Shown piece after piece: positions 47,880 through 56,927 of a DNA stretch of 64,000 bases (positions within the stretch are counted from its first letter, which is position 1; each line of letters begins with the position of its first letter). The translations under genes were made by a program, and so were the position numbers. This DNA comes from Nitrospira sp. Lineage in GTDB: Bacteria > Nitrospirota > Nitrospiria > Nitrospirales > Nitrospiraceae. The stretch lies in NCBI GenBank assembly GCA_020697375.1, contig JAJFBJ010000003.1, positions 28,844 to 92,843 on the forward strand. Reading direction: 5' to 3'. The notes below the pieces were generated by a model, which was not told the origin of the DNA, made no database searches, and was given only the letters and a program-made list of their open reading frames with translations.

Positions 47880-49259
47880 CTAGAAGTTGTACCAGGTCGA
47901 GAGCATGAAATTATCCCCGGCAAAATGCTCATGGGTGGACCATTCGGTCATGAGGTGATTCCACTCGAGGGACGCGTATAAGTCGCCCCAGATATGGCGC
48001 ACCGCCGTTACATAGGTTCGATGATTCAGAATATATTGAGTATCCGGCCCGGCGCTGGTTCCGAGCAGATCGGAATTCAGCGGATTATCGAACCCATAGC
48101 CGGCGATCAGTGTCAGTCCGCGATCGTACGCATAATCCAGCTCTCCCCACCCGACTACGGTACGGATCGCCTTGCCTGTACCCAGATTTCGCTCCTGGCC
48201 GTAGCGGAAAAATTCCACGCCCAGCGCCTGTCCATACGCGATTTCACCGGTAAACCTCAGCCGGTTGGTCAACGGGACGGCGAGTTCCGCCCCTACAAGG
48301 TATGAATTGATGTCGTTGCCGGAGGGGATTCCACCGGCCGTCGGCGCGGATCTGTAATACCGAAAGGCCGCGTTGAGCGCCACCATGAAACCCGCTTGCT
48401 CACCCGTTCCCATGTAGGCGAACCGGGTTCCGACATAGGGCATTTGCACCGGGTCGTTGAAGGCATTTTCGGAACAAGCGAATCCGCTGCCTCCGCAACT
48501 TCCCGGCACCGCAGCCGCCGCGCCCGCGCCCTGGAAGGTACGCCGTTGAGTCTGTGGCTGGATGGCGGATAGACCGCGCTCGAATCGCATGACCGTCAAC
48601 AAGCCGCTGACATGGTCGGTGAATTGATGTTTCAAGGTGACCTGAGGAAGACGCTGCCACAGATTTCCGTTGTACCCCATGATGGAAAAATCGATCAGGT
48701 TGGGATGGGAGGACATGATGGGCGTCCAATCCATACCGGCCGTAAGGGTGGTGCGATTGTTGTTCGGAGAATATTTGACGTTCGCCAAACGCAGGCGAGG
48801 TGAGATATTGCCGGCATTGTCCGTCTGGCTGTAAAAGTCCGCTTCCACGACGCCGGTCAGAGTGTGCTTCCCATCCGTCCGATCGGCACGAAGTCCGAAT
48901 ACACTATAGCGGGGGTTCAACGTTGACGAGGCATTGCTGCTTTTCCCGGCCGCGGTCGCATAGCCGTTGAATTGACCGGGGTCCAGCGGGTTGGTATTCC
49001 TGTTGCTGTAAATCGCATCCAATTCAATGCGACCGTACGGTACGATGCTGCCCTTGCCTTCACCGGCAAAAGAGGGCGTCACACAACCTCCGCAGATCAC
49101 TACGGGCGGCTCTTCCACCTCCCGACTCAATCGGCCGGCTCCAGCCGCCTCTCCAGCACTTTGTTCCTGCGCCTCCACCGGCGCCACGATGGCGACGGCG
49201 GCTATCACGATCGCACCAAGTATGATTCCTCCAGGACCTCGTCCTTTTATCTTGATCAT
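47880..49259 (-). CDS. Outer-membrane porin of the urea operon (FmdC-like)
   Basis: A 459-residue protein with a signal peptide (ending APVEAQE) and a repeating beta-strand barrel: VPYGRIELDAIYSNRN, YSVFGLRADRTDGKHTLTGVVEADF and a terminal FMLSTWYNF with C-terminal Phe. Such proteins beside urt genes are often annotated as short-chain amide/urea porins. A GGGAGGG site precedes the ATG at 49259; the longer frame to 49355 runs into the attenuator. It heads the porin-urt-ure operon. Confidence 0.83.
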   Translation of the reverse strand: MIKIKGRGPGGIILGAIVIAAVAIVAPVEAQEQSAGEAAGAGRLSREVEEPPVVICGGCVTPSFAGEGKGSIVPYGRIELDAIYSNRNTNPLDPGQFNGYATAAGKSSNASSTLNPRYSVFGLRADRTDGKHTLTGVVEADFYSQTDNAGNISPRLRLANVKYSPNNNRTTLTAGMDWTPIMSSHPNLIDFSIMGYNGNLWQRLPQVTLKHQFTDHVSGLLTVMRFERGLSAIQPQTQRRTFQGAGAAAAVPGSCGGSGFACSENAFNDPVQMPYVGTRFAYMGTGEQAGFMVALNAAFRYYRSAPTAGGIPSGNDINSYLVGAELAVPLTNRLRFTGEIAYGQALGVEFFRYGQERNLGTGKAIRTVVGWGELDYAYDRGLTLIAGYGFDNPLNSDLLGTSAGPDTQYILNHRTYVTAVRHIWGDLYASLEWNHLMTEWSTHEHFAGDNFMLSTWYNF

Positions 49260-49319
49260 CCCGCCGCCCTCCCGGTTACGAATGGTTCGTCCGTCACAGA
49301 CCGGAACGGGGCGATACGC

Positions 49320-49361
49320 AAAAAAAACGCCCTTCCGGCCCAATCGTTGGACCAAAAGGAC
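49320..49361 (-). terminator. Attenuator terminator of the porin-urt leader
   Basis: Minus-strand GCGTCCTT pairs with AAGGGCGT, with an inner GGTCCAA/TTGGGCC stem, followed by eight U residues. Its 5' arm overlaps the hexaloop hairpin at 49372-49357. Confidence 0.88.
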
Positions 49362-49417
49362 GCCATTGTCCTCTTCCTATCAATGTGTGCGACTCAGTTA
49401 GAACGTCGTTGTCCTAA
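49357..49417 (-). promoter_or_regulatory. ANTAR-type antiterminator unit of the porin-urt-ure operon
   Basis: First hairpin at 49417-49398: seven-pair TTAGGAC/GTTCTAA with one G-U pair and loop AACGAC. Second hairpin at 49372-49357: AGGAC/GTCCT with loop AATGGC. Both loops keep A1 and G4; linker 25 nt. The second hairpin excludes the terminator. Confidence 0.8.
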
Positions 49418-49437
49418 ACATTGGGCGCGCACCGGCC

Positions 49438-49466
49438 TGTATACGCCTCCTGTCATACCTTGTCAA
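49438..49466 (-). promoter_or_regulatory. Sigma70-type promoter of the porin-urt-ure operon
   Basis: Minus strand TTGACA (49466-49461), exact 17-bp spacer, TATACA (49443-49438), with the start of transcription near 49431. Consensus-like strength implies that control is downstream, at the attenuator. Confidence 0.85.
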
Positions 49467-49561
49467 GAAGGCTGAGGCGTCCATTCTTCGTCCTCTGCTG
49501 GTTTTCACTGTGGTACACTGCGCTCGTTCATACGATGTTCGTCTCGAAGGAGGGCGCTTGC

Positions 49562-50491
49562 ATGTATCGGCGCTGTACCCGCGTTTTGGTTTTGTGCTTC
49601 ACCCTGATCGTCCTCGCTGGAGGCTGCAGGACCGGGGCACAACTCGACGTGATGATCCTGGAATCCGCCCAGGGCGCAGTGTATCTCGAGCGTATTCCCA
49701 CACGCCAATTCCAGGCAACCCATCCCATTCGCCTTCCTCCCGAGTTGATCGCGCAAAGTTTGCAAGGCGTGCTGATCCGTGAAGCGAAAGGACTTCTGCA
49801 AACTTTCAGCAAGAACCAGAAGCCGATGGTTCCTGCATTCTCACCGGGCGATATCGCTTTTCTTGCGCCCGCCATTGCGAACGGGTTGAGCCAAGCAGCC
49901 GCTGATCAACAGGTCGCATTTCATGTCGCACAGGCAGGAGAAGCAGGCTTTAGGGAACGCGCTGGCGCTGGCATCGGCTCGTCGGAATCTCCGCCACACC
50001 CTATCCCGGAGGACAGAACCGCAGGCAAACTGTTCGTGTATGGAAGATCGCTGTACGTCACATTGCATCAATTTCGCTATCGGGCTGAGCGAGCAGACAA
50101 CGTCAGCATGCCGAATCGCCGGCTCCCGGAACCCACCGGCTTGAGAAACCGCACGGTACTCTTCATGCCGGAATCGGCGCTTCGGCCGGACATCTATGCA
50201 CCGGCCTTTGCCGCAGATGAAGGGTTCACCACCCTCGTCATCGACTATGATGCCCTTGCAAAATTTCCTGCCCAGTCGATGGAGCTCCAATCTGCGCCAC
50301 AACCGGGCGCAGCGCAATCTCAACCATCTCAAACCAATACCCCTACGTCCCCTCCATTAAAAGACGATGTTCGGGAGATTAAAGAACACATGAAACGGAA
50401 AGAAAGAGAAGTAGAGGAACTGCGGAAGGAACTTCAGGACATCAAACGTCAACTAGGCGTTCCGCAGACCAACCGCAGCAGAAAGCCGTAA
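49562..50491 (+). CDS. Lipoprotein of unknown function, paralogue 2
   Basis: A 309-residue predicted lipoprotein (hydrophobic core LVLCFTLIVL, lipobox AGGC near residue 21) with a C-terminal coiled coil (REIKEHMKRKEREVEELRKELQDIKRQL). It is related to the product of 33245-34165 across the central region. AAGGAGGG precedes the ATG. It is divergent from the porin-urt leader exactly as paralogue 1 is divergent from the nadE leader. Function unknown. Confidence 0.8.
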   Translation: MYRRCTRVLVLCFTLIVLAGGCRTGAQLDVMILESAQGAVYLERIPTRQFQATHPIRLPPELIAQSLQGVLIREAKGLLQTFSKNQKPMVPAFSPGDIAFLAPAIANGLSQAAADQQVAFHVAQAGEAGFRERAGAGIGSSESPPHPIPEDRTAGKLFVYGRSLYVTLHQFRYRAERADNVSMPNRRLPEPTGLRNRTVLFMPESALRPDIYAPAFAADEGFTTLVIDYDALAKFPAQSMELQSAPQPGAAQSQPSQTNTPTSPPLKDDVREIKEHMKRKEREVEELRKELQDIKRQLGVPQTNRSRKP

Positions 50492-50532
50492 CATGACTGG
50501 CTTCTGGAATGAATTCGGCAGACCGTAGCTTC

Positions 50533-51792
50533 TTAGTTTCTGGTTCTATCGGCTCGATCTTCAATCTCACCCGCCAGCAGAATCGCTTCGGCAATCTCAC
50601 GCATAGACTTGCGAAGGTCCATGCTTTGCCGCTGAATCAGCTTGAAAGCCTCTTCTTCCGACAGCCGCTTCGAGCGCATCAAGTACCCTTTGGCTCGGTC
50701 GAGAAGCTTGCGAAGTTGCAATGCCTCCTGCATCTCGAACGACTTCTCGACCAGAGTCGTGTGCTCAATGGAAATCGCGGCCTGATTGGCGATGGCCTGC
50801 ATCAACTTCACATCCTCAGTCGTAAAGGTATGCGGCTTGGAAGTATACGTATTGATGACCCCGATAGCTTTCTCCCGCATCAGCATGGGAACACACAATA
50901 GTGAACAGAGTCCTTCCTTTGCGGCCATGTCCGGATACATGTAGGAGCCTTCTTTCGTGACGTCCGGCACGATAATGGGCCGGCGATCTTGCACGGCACG
51001 TCCGCTGATGCTCTGGCCGATCTTCACATTCGGCTTGCGCCGGTACTGTTCGCTTAGACTTTGCGTGGCCGCGATGCGCAGTTCACCCGTCGCCTGATCC
51101 AGCAGGATGATGGAACAAATCTTCGAGCCCATCATTTGCGCCGTCATCGTCACGATCAACTGCAACACATCCTCGATCAACCGATTTGATGATACGGTTT
51201 CGGATACTTGAGACAGCGTGTCGAGTTGCAGGACTTTGCGTGTCATCTGGTCATATAGCCGGGCATTCTCAATGGCCCCGCCCACCTGCGCGGCGATCGT
51301 CGAGAGAAGCGCCAGTTCATCCGGTCGATATCTGCGCGATCGCTTGTGTTGCACGTTGAAGACGCCAACGACTTCCTGCTTGGCCGTAATAGGAACCGAC
51401 ACAAAGGCCTGATAGCGGTCTTCGGGGAGATTGTGAAAAAATTTGAACCGCGGATCGTCACTGGCACTATTCGGAATCACCACGCGGGTCCGCTCTCTTG
51501 CCACCCAGCCGGTGATTCCTTCACCGAGCCCGATGGTGATGCGTCCGATCAGCTTGGGATGAGGATTTTTGGAAGCCCGTAAAATGAGTTCATCCCTCCC
51601 ATCGGAAAGAAGGTACAGCAGGCAGGCATCGGCCTTCGTCACTTCCACGACCATATCGACGATGTGCCGGAGCACCGCTTCAAGATCAAGCGTGTTGCTG
51701 ATCGACTCGCTGATGCGATGCAGGACATCGACCTCACGCGTTTTTTCGCGCAAGGACTGCTCCAGCTGGACGACCGTACGCTTTGCAGCCAT
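50533..51792 (-). CDS. GAF-GAF-ANTAR RNA-binding antitermination regulator
   Basis: A 419-residue protein. A short coiled coil (residues 1-25) is followed by GAF domain 1 (about 25-175: LEAVLRHIVDMVVEVTKADACLLYLL, FVSVPITAKQEVVGVFNVQH) and GAF domain 2 (about 190-345: LLCVPMLMREKAIGVINTYT). The C-terminal ANTAR domain (about 355-410) reads LRKLLDRAKGYLMRSKRLSEEEAFKLIQRQSMDLRKSMREIAEAIL, matching the AKGxLM...SEEEAF...A(I/V)L consensus. ANTAR domains bind paired hexaloop RNA hairpins and block termination, as in NasR and EutV. It begins directly after the aroB stop. The five RNA units in this window are the obvious candidate targets; the GAF ligand is unknown. Confidence 0.9.
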   Translation of the reverse strand: MAAKRTVVQLEQSLREKTREVDVLHRISESISNTLDLEAVLRHIVDMVVEVTKADACLLYLLSDGRDELILRASKNPHPKLIGRITIGLGEGITGWVARERTRVVIPNSASDDPRFKFFHNLPEDRYQAFVSVPITAKQEVVGVFNVQHKRSRRYRPDELALLSTIAAQVGGAIENARLYDQMTRKVLQLDTLSQVSETVSSNRLIEDVLQLIVTMTAQMMGSKICSIILLDQATGELRIAATQSLSEQYRRKPNVKIGQSISGRAVQDRRPIIVPDVTKEGSYMYPDMAAKEGLCSLLCVPMLMREKAIGVINTYTSKPHTFTTEDVKLMQAIANQAAISIEHTTLVEKSFEMQEALQLRKLLDRAKGYLMRSKRLSEEEAFKLIQRQSMDLRKSMREIAEAILLAGEIEDRADRTRN

Positions 51793-52926
51793 TCAACGCC
51801 TAATGGAACCGATTTTTGATGAAGGCAGCATTCCGAACCACGCGCGGACCCTGGATTTGTCCAAAGGAACCACCCGTACCAAACCGATCCGTTCCGGTAC
51901 CACACAATGGATGGTTCCCGCCGATACCTTTTTATCCCGCTGCATGGCGTTCCACAACGCGCTGAACGTTACGCGCGGCAAACGAGTCGGCAAGCCGACT
52001 GCGCTCACCAGAGCTTGCAATCTGGTCACTACATCTTCACCGCACAGACCGAGATGCCTCGCAAGATCCGCCTCATATACCATCCCAATTGCCACCGCTT
52101 CACCATGAACCAATCCGCGATATCCTTCCATAGATTCCAATGCATGGCCGATGGTATGTCCAAAGTTCAAGATTCGACGCCGGTCGGACTCGCGCTCATC
52201 CTCGGACACGACCTGGGCCTTGATCTCGCATGACCGATTCACAATCTGTGCGACGGGTTCTTCATCCAGTTTCAGGATGGACTCGATGTTCCGTGCCAGA
52301 TATTCAAAGAACGCCTCATCTGCAATGACGCCGTACTTGATAACCTCTGCAAGCCCAGCGATCCATTCACGCGGCGGTAATGTGGTCAGTGCCGCGGGAT
52401 CGATCAAGACAGCAAGCGGCTGATTGAACGCGCCGATCAGATTCTTTCCCTTTGGATGATCAACACCGGTCTTCCCGCCGATGCTGGAATCGACCTGAGC
52501 TACCAGGCTGGTCGGAATCTGCACAAAGGGAATGCCCCGCTGATAAATAGCCGCCGCGAACCCGGTCACATCTCCGATGACGCCTCCACCCAGCGCCACT
52601 AACGTGGAGGTGCGTTCGAATTTAGCATTCACCAGCGTATCCATGATCATTTCAATGGAGCGCAGTGTCTTCGTCCGTTCTCCGGGAGAAAGCACGATCG
52701 GAACGACGGTGTATCCGGCAGCCTTCAACATTCGGCTTACCCGCGTAAGATAATGCCCCGCGAGATTCCGATCGGTGACGATTCCCACCTTCCCGAGGCA
52801 TCCGAGTCGGGCCAGTTCCACTCCAATGTCGAGGAGCAAATGCCGCCGGATAACGATGGAATAACTTCGCGCACCAAGTTCTACATGGACAGTCTGTTGA
52901 GGCATGTCGGTCTGCGGAGGCGTCAT
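51793..52926 (-). CDS. aroB: 3-dehydroquinate synthase
   Basis: Second step of the shikimate pathway, NAD- and metal-dependent. Family segments: GGGVIGDVTGFAAAIYQRGIPFVQIPTSLVAQVDSSIGGKTGVDHPKGKNLIGAF, EVIKYGVIAD, and the metal-binding FGHTIGHALE and HGEAVAIGM. Starts at 52974, 52926 and 52905 are all in frame without a clear ribosome-binding site; the family homology begins near 52905. It sits between pilQ and the ANTAR gene, an order also seen in other bacteria where aroB follows pilQ. Confidence 0.93.
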   Translation of the reverse strand: MTPPQTDMPQQTVHVELGARSYSIVIRRHLLLDIGVELARLGCLGKVGIVTDRNLAGHYLTRVSRMLKAAGYTVVPIVLSPGERTKTLRSIEMIMDTLVNAKFERTSTLVALGGGVIGDVTGFAAAIYQRGIPFVQIPTSLVAQVDSSIGGKTGVDHPKGKNLIGAFNQPLAVLIDPAALTTLPPREWIAGLAEVIKYGVIADEAFFEYLARNIESILKLDEEPVAQIVNRSCEIKAQVVSEDERESDRRRILNFGHTIGHALESMEGYRGLVHGEAVAIGMVYEADLARHLGLCGEDVVTRLQALVSAVGLPTRLPRVTFSALWNAMQRDKKVSAGTIHCVVPERIGLVRVVPLDKSRVRAWFGMLPSSKIGSIRR

Positions 52927-53107
52927 AGTGAACGAAGCAGGGACCGTCGCGCGGGCGGGATCGTGGTTCACCATGCCGGCTGGCGAGAGGAAGCCCGAAA
53001 GAACGCCTTTAAAACAGCGAGGAAAAACTTTCCATGGGATTCGCCCCCATTGCGATACCGTGCGATCGTCAATGGAGGCGATTATTAACTTGCCAGGATA
53101 AGAACTG

Positions 53108-55096
53108 TCAAGTTGTGGATCTGACGATCGTCGGGGTCAAAAAGATCAACAATTCTTGCTTGGAGACATTCTCGGTCTTGCTTTTGAACAGCCACCCTAA
53201 TACGGGTACTCGCGACAGGTAGGGAATCCCTGCTACGTTATTCGATTGCGTATCAACGAAAACACCACCAATGACCATCGTTTCCCCGTCGCGCACCAGC
53301 ACCTGAGTGGTGGCTTCCCGACGATCGATGCTCGGACCGGCGGGATTACTCCTCGCGCCGACGGCATTGCGAGTGGCCCGCACTTTCATGAGAATCTGCT
53401 TGCCGATCTCCTTCGGATCGCGGGAAGTGATCTGTGGAGTCACATTCAATTCCAAATTGGCATCCACAAACGTGGTTTGTGTTCCTTGTAGTGACGTCGT
53501 TTGAAATGGGATGGATTCTCCCTGCGCAATTTTGGCGTCTCTTTTGTCCAAGGTTGTAATCTTGGGAGCTGCGATGACCTTAGTTAAGCCGAGCAATTCA
53601 CCGGCCGACAATCTCACATCCAGCATCGCGCCATCAGTTTTTCCAATCGAGAACCCGGCGCCAGGCACCGACGGCAAACCCGGATTGGCCGGCAGATTGA
53701 TCAGAAAGTCTGAGACTTGTGCCCCGAACGACCCGGTAGTCCCGGTCTTGAACGCTGAAGTTCCGCTGGCGTTACCCAGCTGATTGACATTTTGAATTCC
53801 CCACTGGACGCCCAGCGAGCGCGTATAGGTCGTGTCTGCCTGAACGATTCTGGCTTCGATCTGCACTTGCGGCACTTCGAGGTCTACGCCATCCAATAAT
53901 TGCCTTAAAACCTCCAGTTTGGATTCCGTGTCGCTGATAATGAGGGCATTGCTCGCCGCACTGACCGTCATGGTCCCTCGAGGGCTCAAATTCTGCCGCA
54001 GCGATGTCTGTACTTCCAGCGCGTTCAAATTGCGGATGTAGAACACTCGAGTAATGATCGGCTCCGCCTTAGCCTTGGAATCTTTGGCTCGGGCTTCTTC
54101 GTCTTGTTGCTTGGCAATGTTTTGCAGGGTATCGACCCACACAATGTTTCCCTGGCGGATCATACCGAGCGCGTTCATCTTCAAAAGCATTTCAAGAGCT
54201 TGATCCCACGGCACATTCGCCAACTTCATCGTAATTTTGTTCTTAACACCTTCACCGACCACGATGTTGAATCCGCTGACCTCAGCGATCAACCGCAGGA
54301 CGTTGCTAATGTCGGCTTGTTGAAAGTCGAGTGAAATACGACGGCCGATGAATCTCGAGGGGCCGTTCACCACCTCATTGTCCGGCCTTTTCTCTTCTTT
54401 TTGAAAGGACTCAGCCGTCAGTTGGATGGGCCGAGCATGTAATAGCGCCTTGGGCGACTTGCGCGAGACCAGCATTGGATGAACTGCTGTTTGCTTTTCT
54501 CCGGACAACCAAGCGTTCTCCGCCTTGGAGGTTGGGGATAGGGTGGAGCCATGGGTAACCGGTTTGGCATCATTTGCTACGGCGATCGGTTTAGGCTCCA
54601 GCGTGAGAATCAGCCTGCCGTCCATCGATTCGACGGTACATTCGACTGGCTGCGTCAAATCGAGAACCAGACGCACTTTATCCGGATGGTATCCAAACCG
54701 AACCTGCGACAGGAGGGGATGATGGATTGGCAAGTGTGATTGACGGAGATCGGACTCGATATGGGGCATATCGAGAACTACTCGGCGATCTCCGATCCTC
54801 TTTACCGTATGTGAGAACCGCCCGTTGCCGGTCAAGATCAGGGTCATCCGGCTCTCCTCCGGCTTGGCTTCCACCTTCATCAACACAGTCGCAGGTGGAA
54901 CCAAGGCCCGGCGTGCTGTGTCGAATCCTGCCTCTTCCGATGGAACCGGCGAGATTTGCGCTGAGTCCCCCGCAATCCCGACATGTCCATCTGCTTCTCC
55001 GGACGTGGCAGGCTGCACATACCCGGCAAAGCTCAGAAGCCAGGCCATCACGACCATACTCAGCAGCGGGCGAACACCAACCTGTGTCTGTTTCAT
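53108..55096 (-). CDS. pilQ: Type IV pilus secretin PilQ
   Basis: Outer-membrane secretin ring (662 aa) through which the pilus passes. Order: signal peptide, AMIN domain (MTLILTGNGRFSHTVKRI, QVRFGYHPDKVRLVLDLTQ), STN/N0 domain (RRISLDFQQADISNVLRLIAEVSGFNIVV), N1 domain, and secretin core (VQIEARIVQADTTYTRSLGVQWG, VIAAPKITTLDKRDAKIAQGESIPF, VIGGVFVDTQSNNVAGIPYLSRVPVLGWLFK). The start overlaps the pilP stop (ATGA). Confidence 0.95.
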   Translation of the reverse strand: MKQTQVGVRPLLSMVVMAWLLSFAGYVQPATSGEADGHVGIAGDSAQISPVPSEEAGFDTARRALVPPATVLMKVEAKPEESRMTLILTGNGRFSHTVKRIGDRRVVLDMPHIESDLRQSHLPIHHPLLSQVRFGYHPDKVRLVLDLTQPVECTVESMDGRLILTLEPKPIAVANDAKPVTHGSTLSPTSKAENAWLSGEKQTAVHPMLVSRKSPKALLHARPIQLTAESFQKEEKRPDNEVVNGPSRFIGRRISLDFQQADISNVLRLIAEVSGFNIVVGEGVKNKITMKLANVPWDQALEMLLKMNALGMIRQGNIVWVDTLQNIAKQQDEEARAKDSKAKAEPIITRVFYIRNLNALEVQTSLRQNLSPRGTMTVSAASNALIISDTESKLEVLRQLLDGVDLEVPQVQIEARIVQADTTYTRSLGVQWGIQNVNQLGNASGTSAFKTGTTGSFGAQVSDFLINLPANPGLPSVPGAGFSIGKTDGAMLDVRLSAGELLGLTKVIAAPKITTLDKRDAKIAQGESIPFQTTSLQGTQTTFVDANLELNVTPQITSRDPKEIGKQILMKVRATRNAVGARSNPAGPSIDRREATTQVLVRDGETMVIGGVFVDTQSNNVAGIPYLSRVPVLGWLFKSKTENVSKQELLIFLTPTIVRSTT

Positions 55097-55707
55097 TCTG
55101 TACCCTCTTTCGGGTGCAGGAGCTTGACGTACTCCCGCTCCTGTTTATTCCCGTACACGTCCGTGAACCGCTCTTGAACGATGATCCCTCGTTCGGTGAT
55201 CGAACTGACTACACCGTTATTGGGTCCGATCCTGGTTCCGCGCCGAATGCTGTAACCTTTGCCGTCCGGAGTCTGGACCATGGCGGTGTACCCGTAGTTT
55301 CCCCAAATTACGCCGATCAAGCTCAGTTCGGTGAGCCCGACACGCTGAAGCGGAGGAAGATTGGAGTCGGACTCTAGAGGCTGGCCAGGCTGGTACATCG
55401 GCAAGAATGGGTCGCGGCGCCCCGATGGATCGTAGGACGTGCCGGAGAACTCTGACGATGATAAATCCCCCGCCGGTGGCACAACGGCCTCCGAGGCTGA
55501 CAGCGATGGCTCGACAATCGGAGGCGGCTTATGTGCATCGGGGAAAGCCGGCACCTTGATGGAATCGGCCTGGCGCATAGCAGCAACTTGGCGTAGATGA
55601 GACAGATTCTTCGCCTCGGCGGATGGAGCTATAGCACCGAATACCAGGGCTACCGCTCCGGCAATTGTCACTTGGATGCAGTCCTTCCACCAAGCTTGCA
55701 TCTTCAC
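55093..55707 (-). CDS. pilP: Type IV pilus lipoprotein-like assembly protein PilP
   Basis: Inner-membrane-anchored partner that links PilMNO to PilQ (204 aa). An export segment (IQVTIAGAVALVFGAIAPSAEA) is followed by a Pro-rich linker, then the PilP domain: GRRDPFLP, LPPLQRVGLTELSLIGVIWGNYGYTAMVQTPDGKGYSIRRGTRIGPNNGVV and ITERGIIVQE. No lipobox Cys is evident, unlike the classical PilP. A GTG at 55707 sits at ideal distance from AGAGGA; the ATG at 55701 is the alternative. Confidence 0.9.
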   Translation of the reverse strand: MKMQAWWKDCIQVTIAGAVALVFGAIAPSAEAKNLSHLRQVAAMRQADSIKVPAFPDAHKPPPIVEPSLSASEAVVPPAGDLSSSEFSGTSYDPSGRRDPFLPMYQPGQPLESDSNLPPLQRVGLTELSLIGVIWGNYGYTAMVQTPDGKGYSIRRGTRIGPNNGVVSSITERGIIVQERFTDVYGNKQEREYVKLLHPKEGTE

Positions 55708-55747
55708 AATACTTCCTCTCGCGTTTGAACATGAGCCGGCATACGTC

Positions 55748-56371
55748 TTACTTCGGCTTCGCCCCGGGTACGGATGGTAGAGAGATTCTCTCCTGCGGAG
55801 CGGCATAGGCCACCAGATCGAACACCGTTTGCGTGACCACTCGTCCTTGATCGACGCGAGGCGAGCCGATTCGCACATCTTGGACTGTGACGATGCGAGA
55901 CAACTTGCTGATCCGATCAAAGAAAATTGCTGCAGTATGGTACCCTCCGGCTACTTCAACGTTGACGGGCATTCGGATGAATAACTTTGATGGGTCCTCC
56001 GCTTGCGCACCCGGCTTCCAGAGCCGGACGTCCAATCCCAGCCGAAGGCCAAGATCCGATACTTGCTTGAGCAACATGACCGCTTCTTCCTCAGGCGGGA
56101 GGCGCTCTTTTTTTGTCGCGAGTTCAATCTCCAATTGCTTGCTGGCCGCCACAAGTTCGTCTAAATGCTTGACCTTGATCGTCAGATTTTGGATCTCCGT
56201 ATCCAACTGCGTCACCTGACCTTGAACCATCTCCAGTTCGCCGGTTTTAGGATCGACGACATAGAAGTAGAACCCCACGAGAATCGCCGCAACGAGCAAA
56301 CCGAGAAGGGTGATTTTTTGGCCTGTCGGAATACTTCGAAGGCTCTCCAGGCTGATGGCATTCAGACTCAT
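55748..56371 (-). CDS. pilO: Type IV pilus inner-membrane protein PilO
   Basis: Forms the periplasmic heterodimer with PilN (207 aa). One membrane segment (ITLLGLLVAAILVGFYFYVV), a long coiled coil (residues about 40-95) and a small alpha-beta domain ending FDRISKLSRIVTVQDVRIG and VTQTVFDLVAYA. One base separates it from pilN. Confidence 0.92.
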   Translation of the reverse strand: MSLNAISLESLRSIPTGQKITLLGLLVAAILVGFYFYVVDPKTGELEMVQGQVTQLDTEIQNLTIKVKHLDELVAASKQLEIELATKKERLPPEEEAVMLLKQVSDLGLRLGLDVRLWKPGAQAEDPSKLFIRMPVNVEVAGGYHTAAIFFDRISKLSRIVTVQDVRIGSPRVDQGRVVTQTVFDLVAYAAPQERISLPSVPGAKPK

Positions 56372-56372
56372 G

Positions 56373-56927
56373 TTAACCTTTCATCGACAGGTCAAGCTTG
56401 AACTGATACGTATTCAACTTATTGTCCTGTCCGGCTCGGCTTTCCATCAGTTTGATAGTCCCAAACTGCTCCGTTCTCCGAAGGCTATTCACGAATTCGA
56501 CCACATCATCGTTTGACATGGCTCGTCCCTCAAGTTCGACGTTGTTTCCCTTAAGACTCATCCTCACGAGCCAGACCTTCAGCGGATTCAGACTCTGGCT
56601 GACATGGTCCAAGACCTTGACCGGGCCGGTTCGGCTTTTTTCCAGCTGATCGATAATACGATTCTTGTCTTCAAGCTGCTTCTTCTTCTGTTCGAAGTCA
56701 TGCACCGCTTTCACTTGTTCTCTGAGCTGTGCAACCTGTTTATCCTTCGTCTGCTTCTCGCTTTGTTTGGCTTGAATCTCTTCATCCAGAGACGACGCGT
56801 AATACCAGCAGGTCAGGAGTGTAATCATCATCACGCCGACGCCCAACAATGCTTCAGCACGAACATCCCACTGAGGCTTGGACTTTCGGGTCTTGGGTCC
56901 GGTTGCGAGCAAGTTGATTCTAATCAT
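56373..56927 (-). CDS. pilN: Type IV pilus inner-membrane protein PilN
   Basis: A 184-aa partner of PilM and PilO. The cytoplasmic tail IRINLLATGPK binds PilM in this family; then a membrane segment (LLGVGVMMITLLTCWYY), a coiled coil and a ferredoxin-like domain (VWLVRMSLKGNNVELEGRAMSNDDVVEFVNSL). It overlaps the pilM end by four bases. Confidence 0.93.
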   Translation of the reverse strand: MIRINLLATGPKTRKSKPQWDVRAEALLGVGVMMITLLTCWYYASSLDEEIQAKQSEKQTKDKQVAQLREQVKAVHDFEQKKKQLEDKNRIIDQLEKSRTGPVKVLDHVSQSLNPLKVWLVRMSLKGNNVELEGRAMSNDDVVEFVNSLRRTEQFGTIKLMESRAGQDNKLNTYQFKLDLSMKG

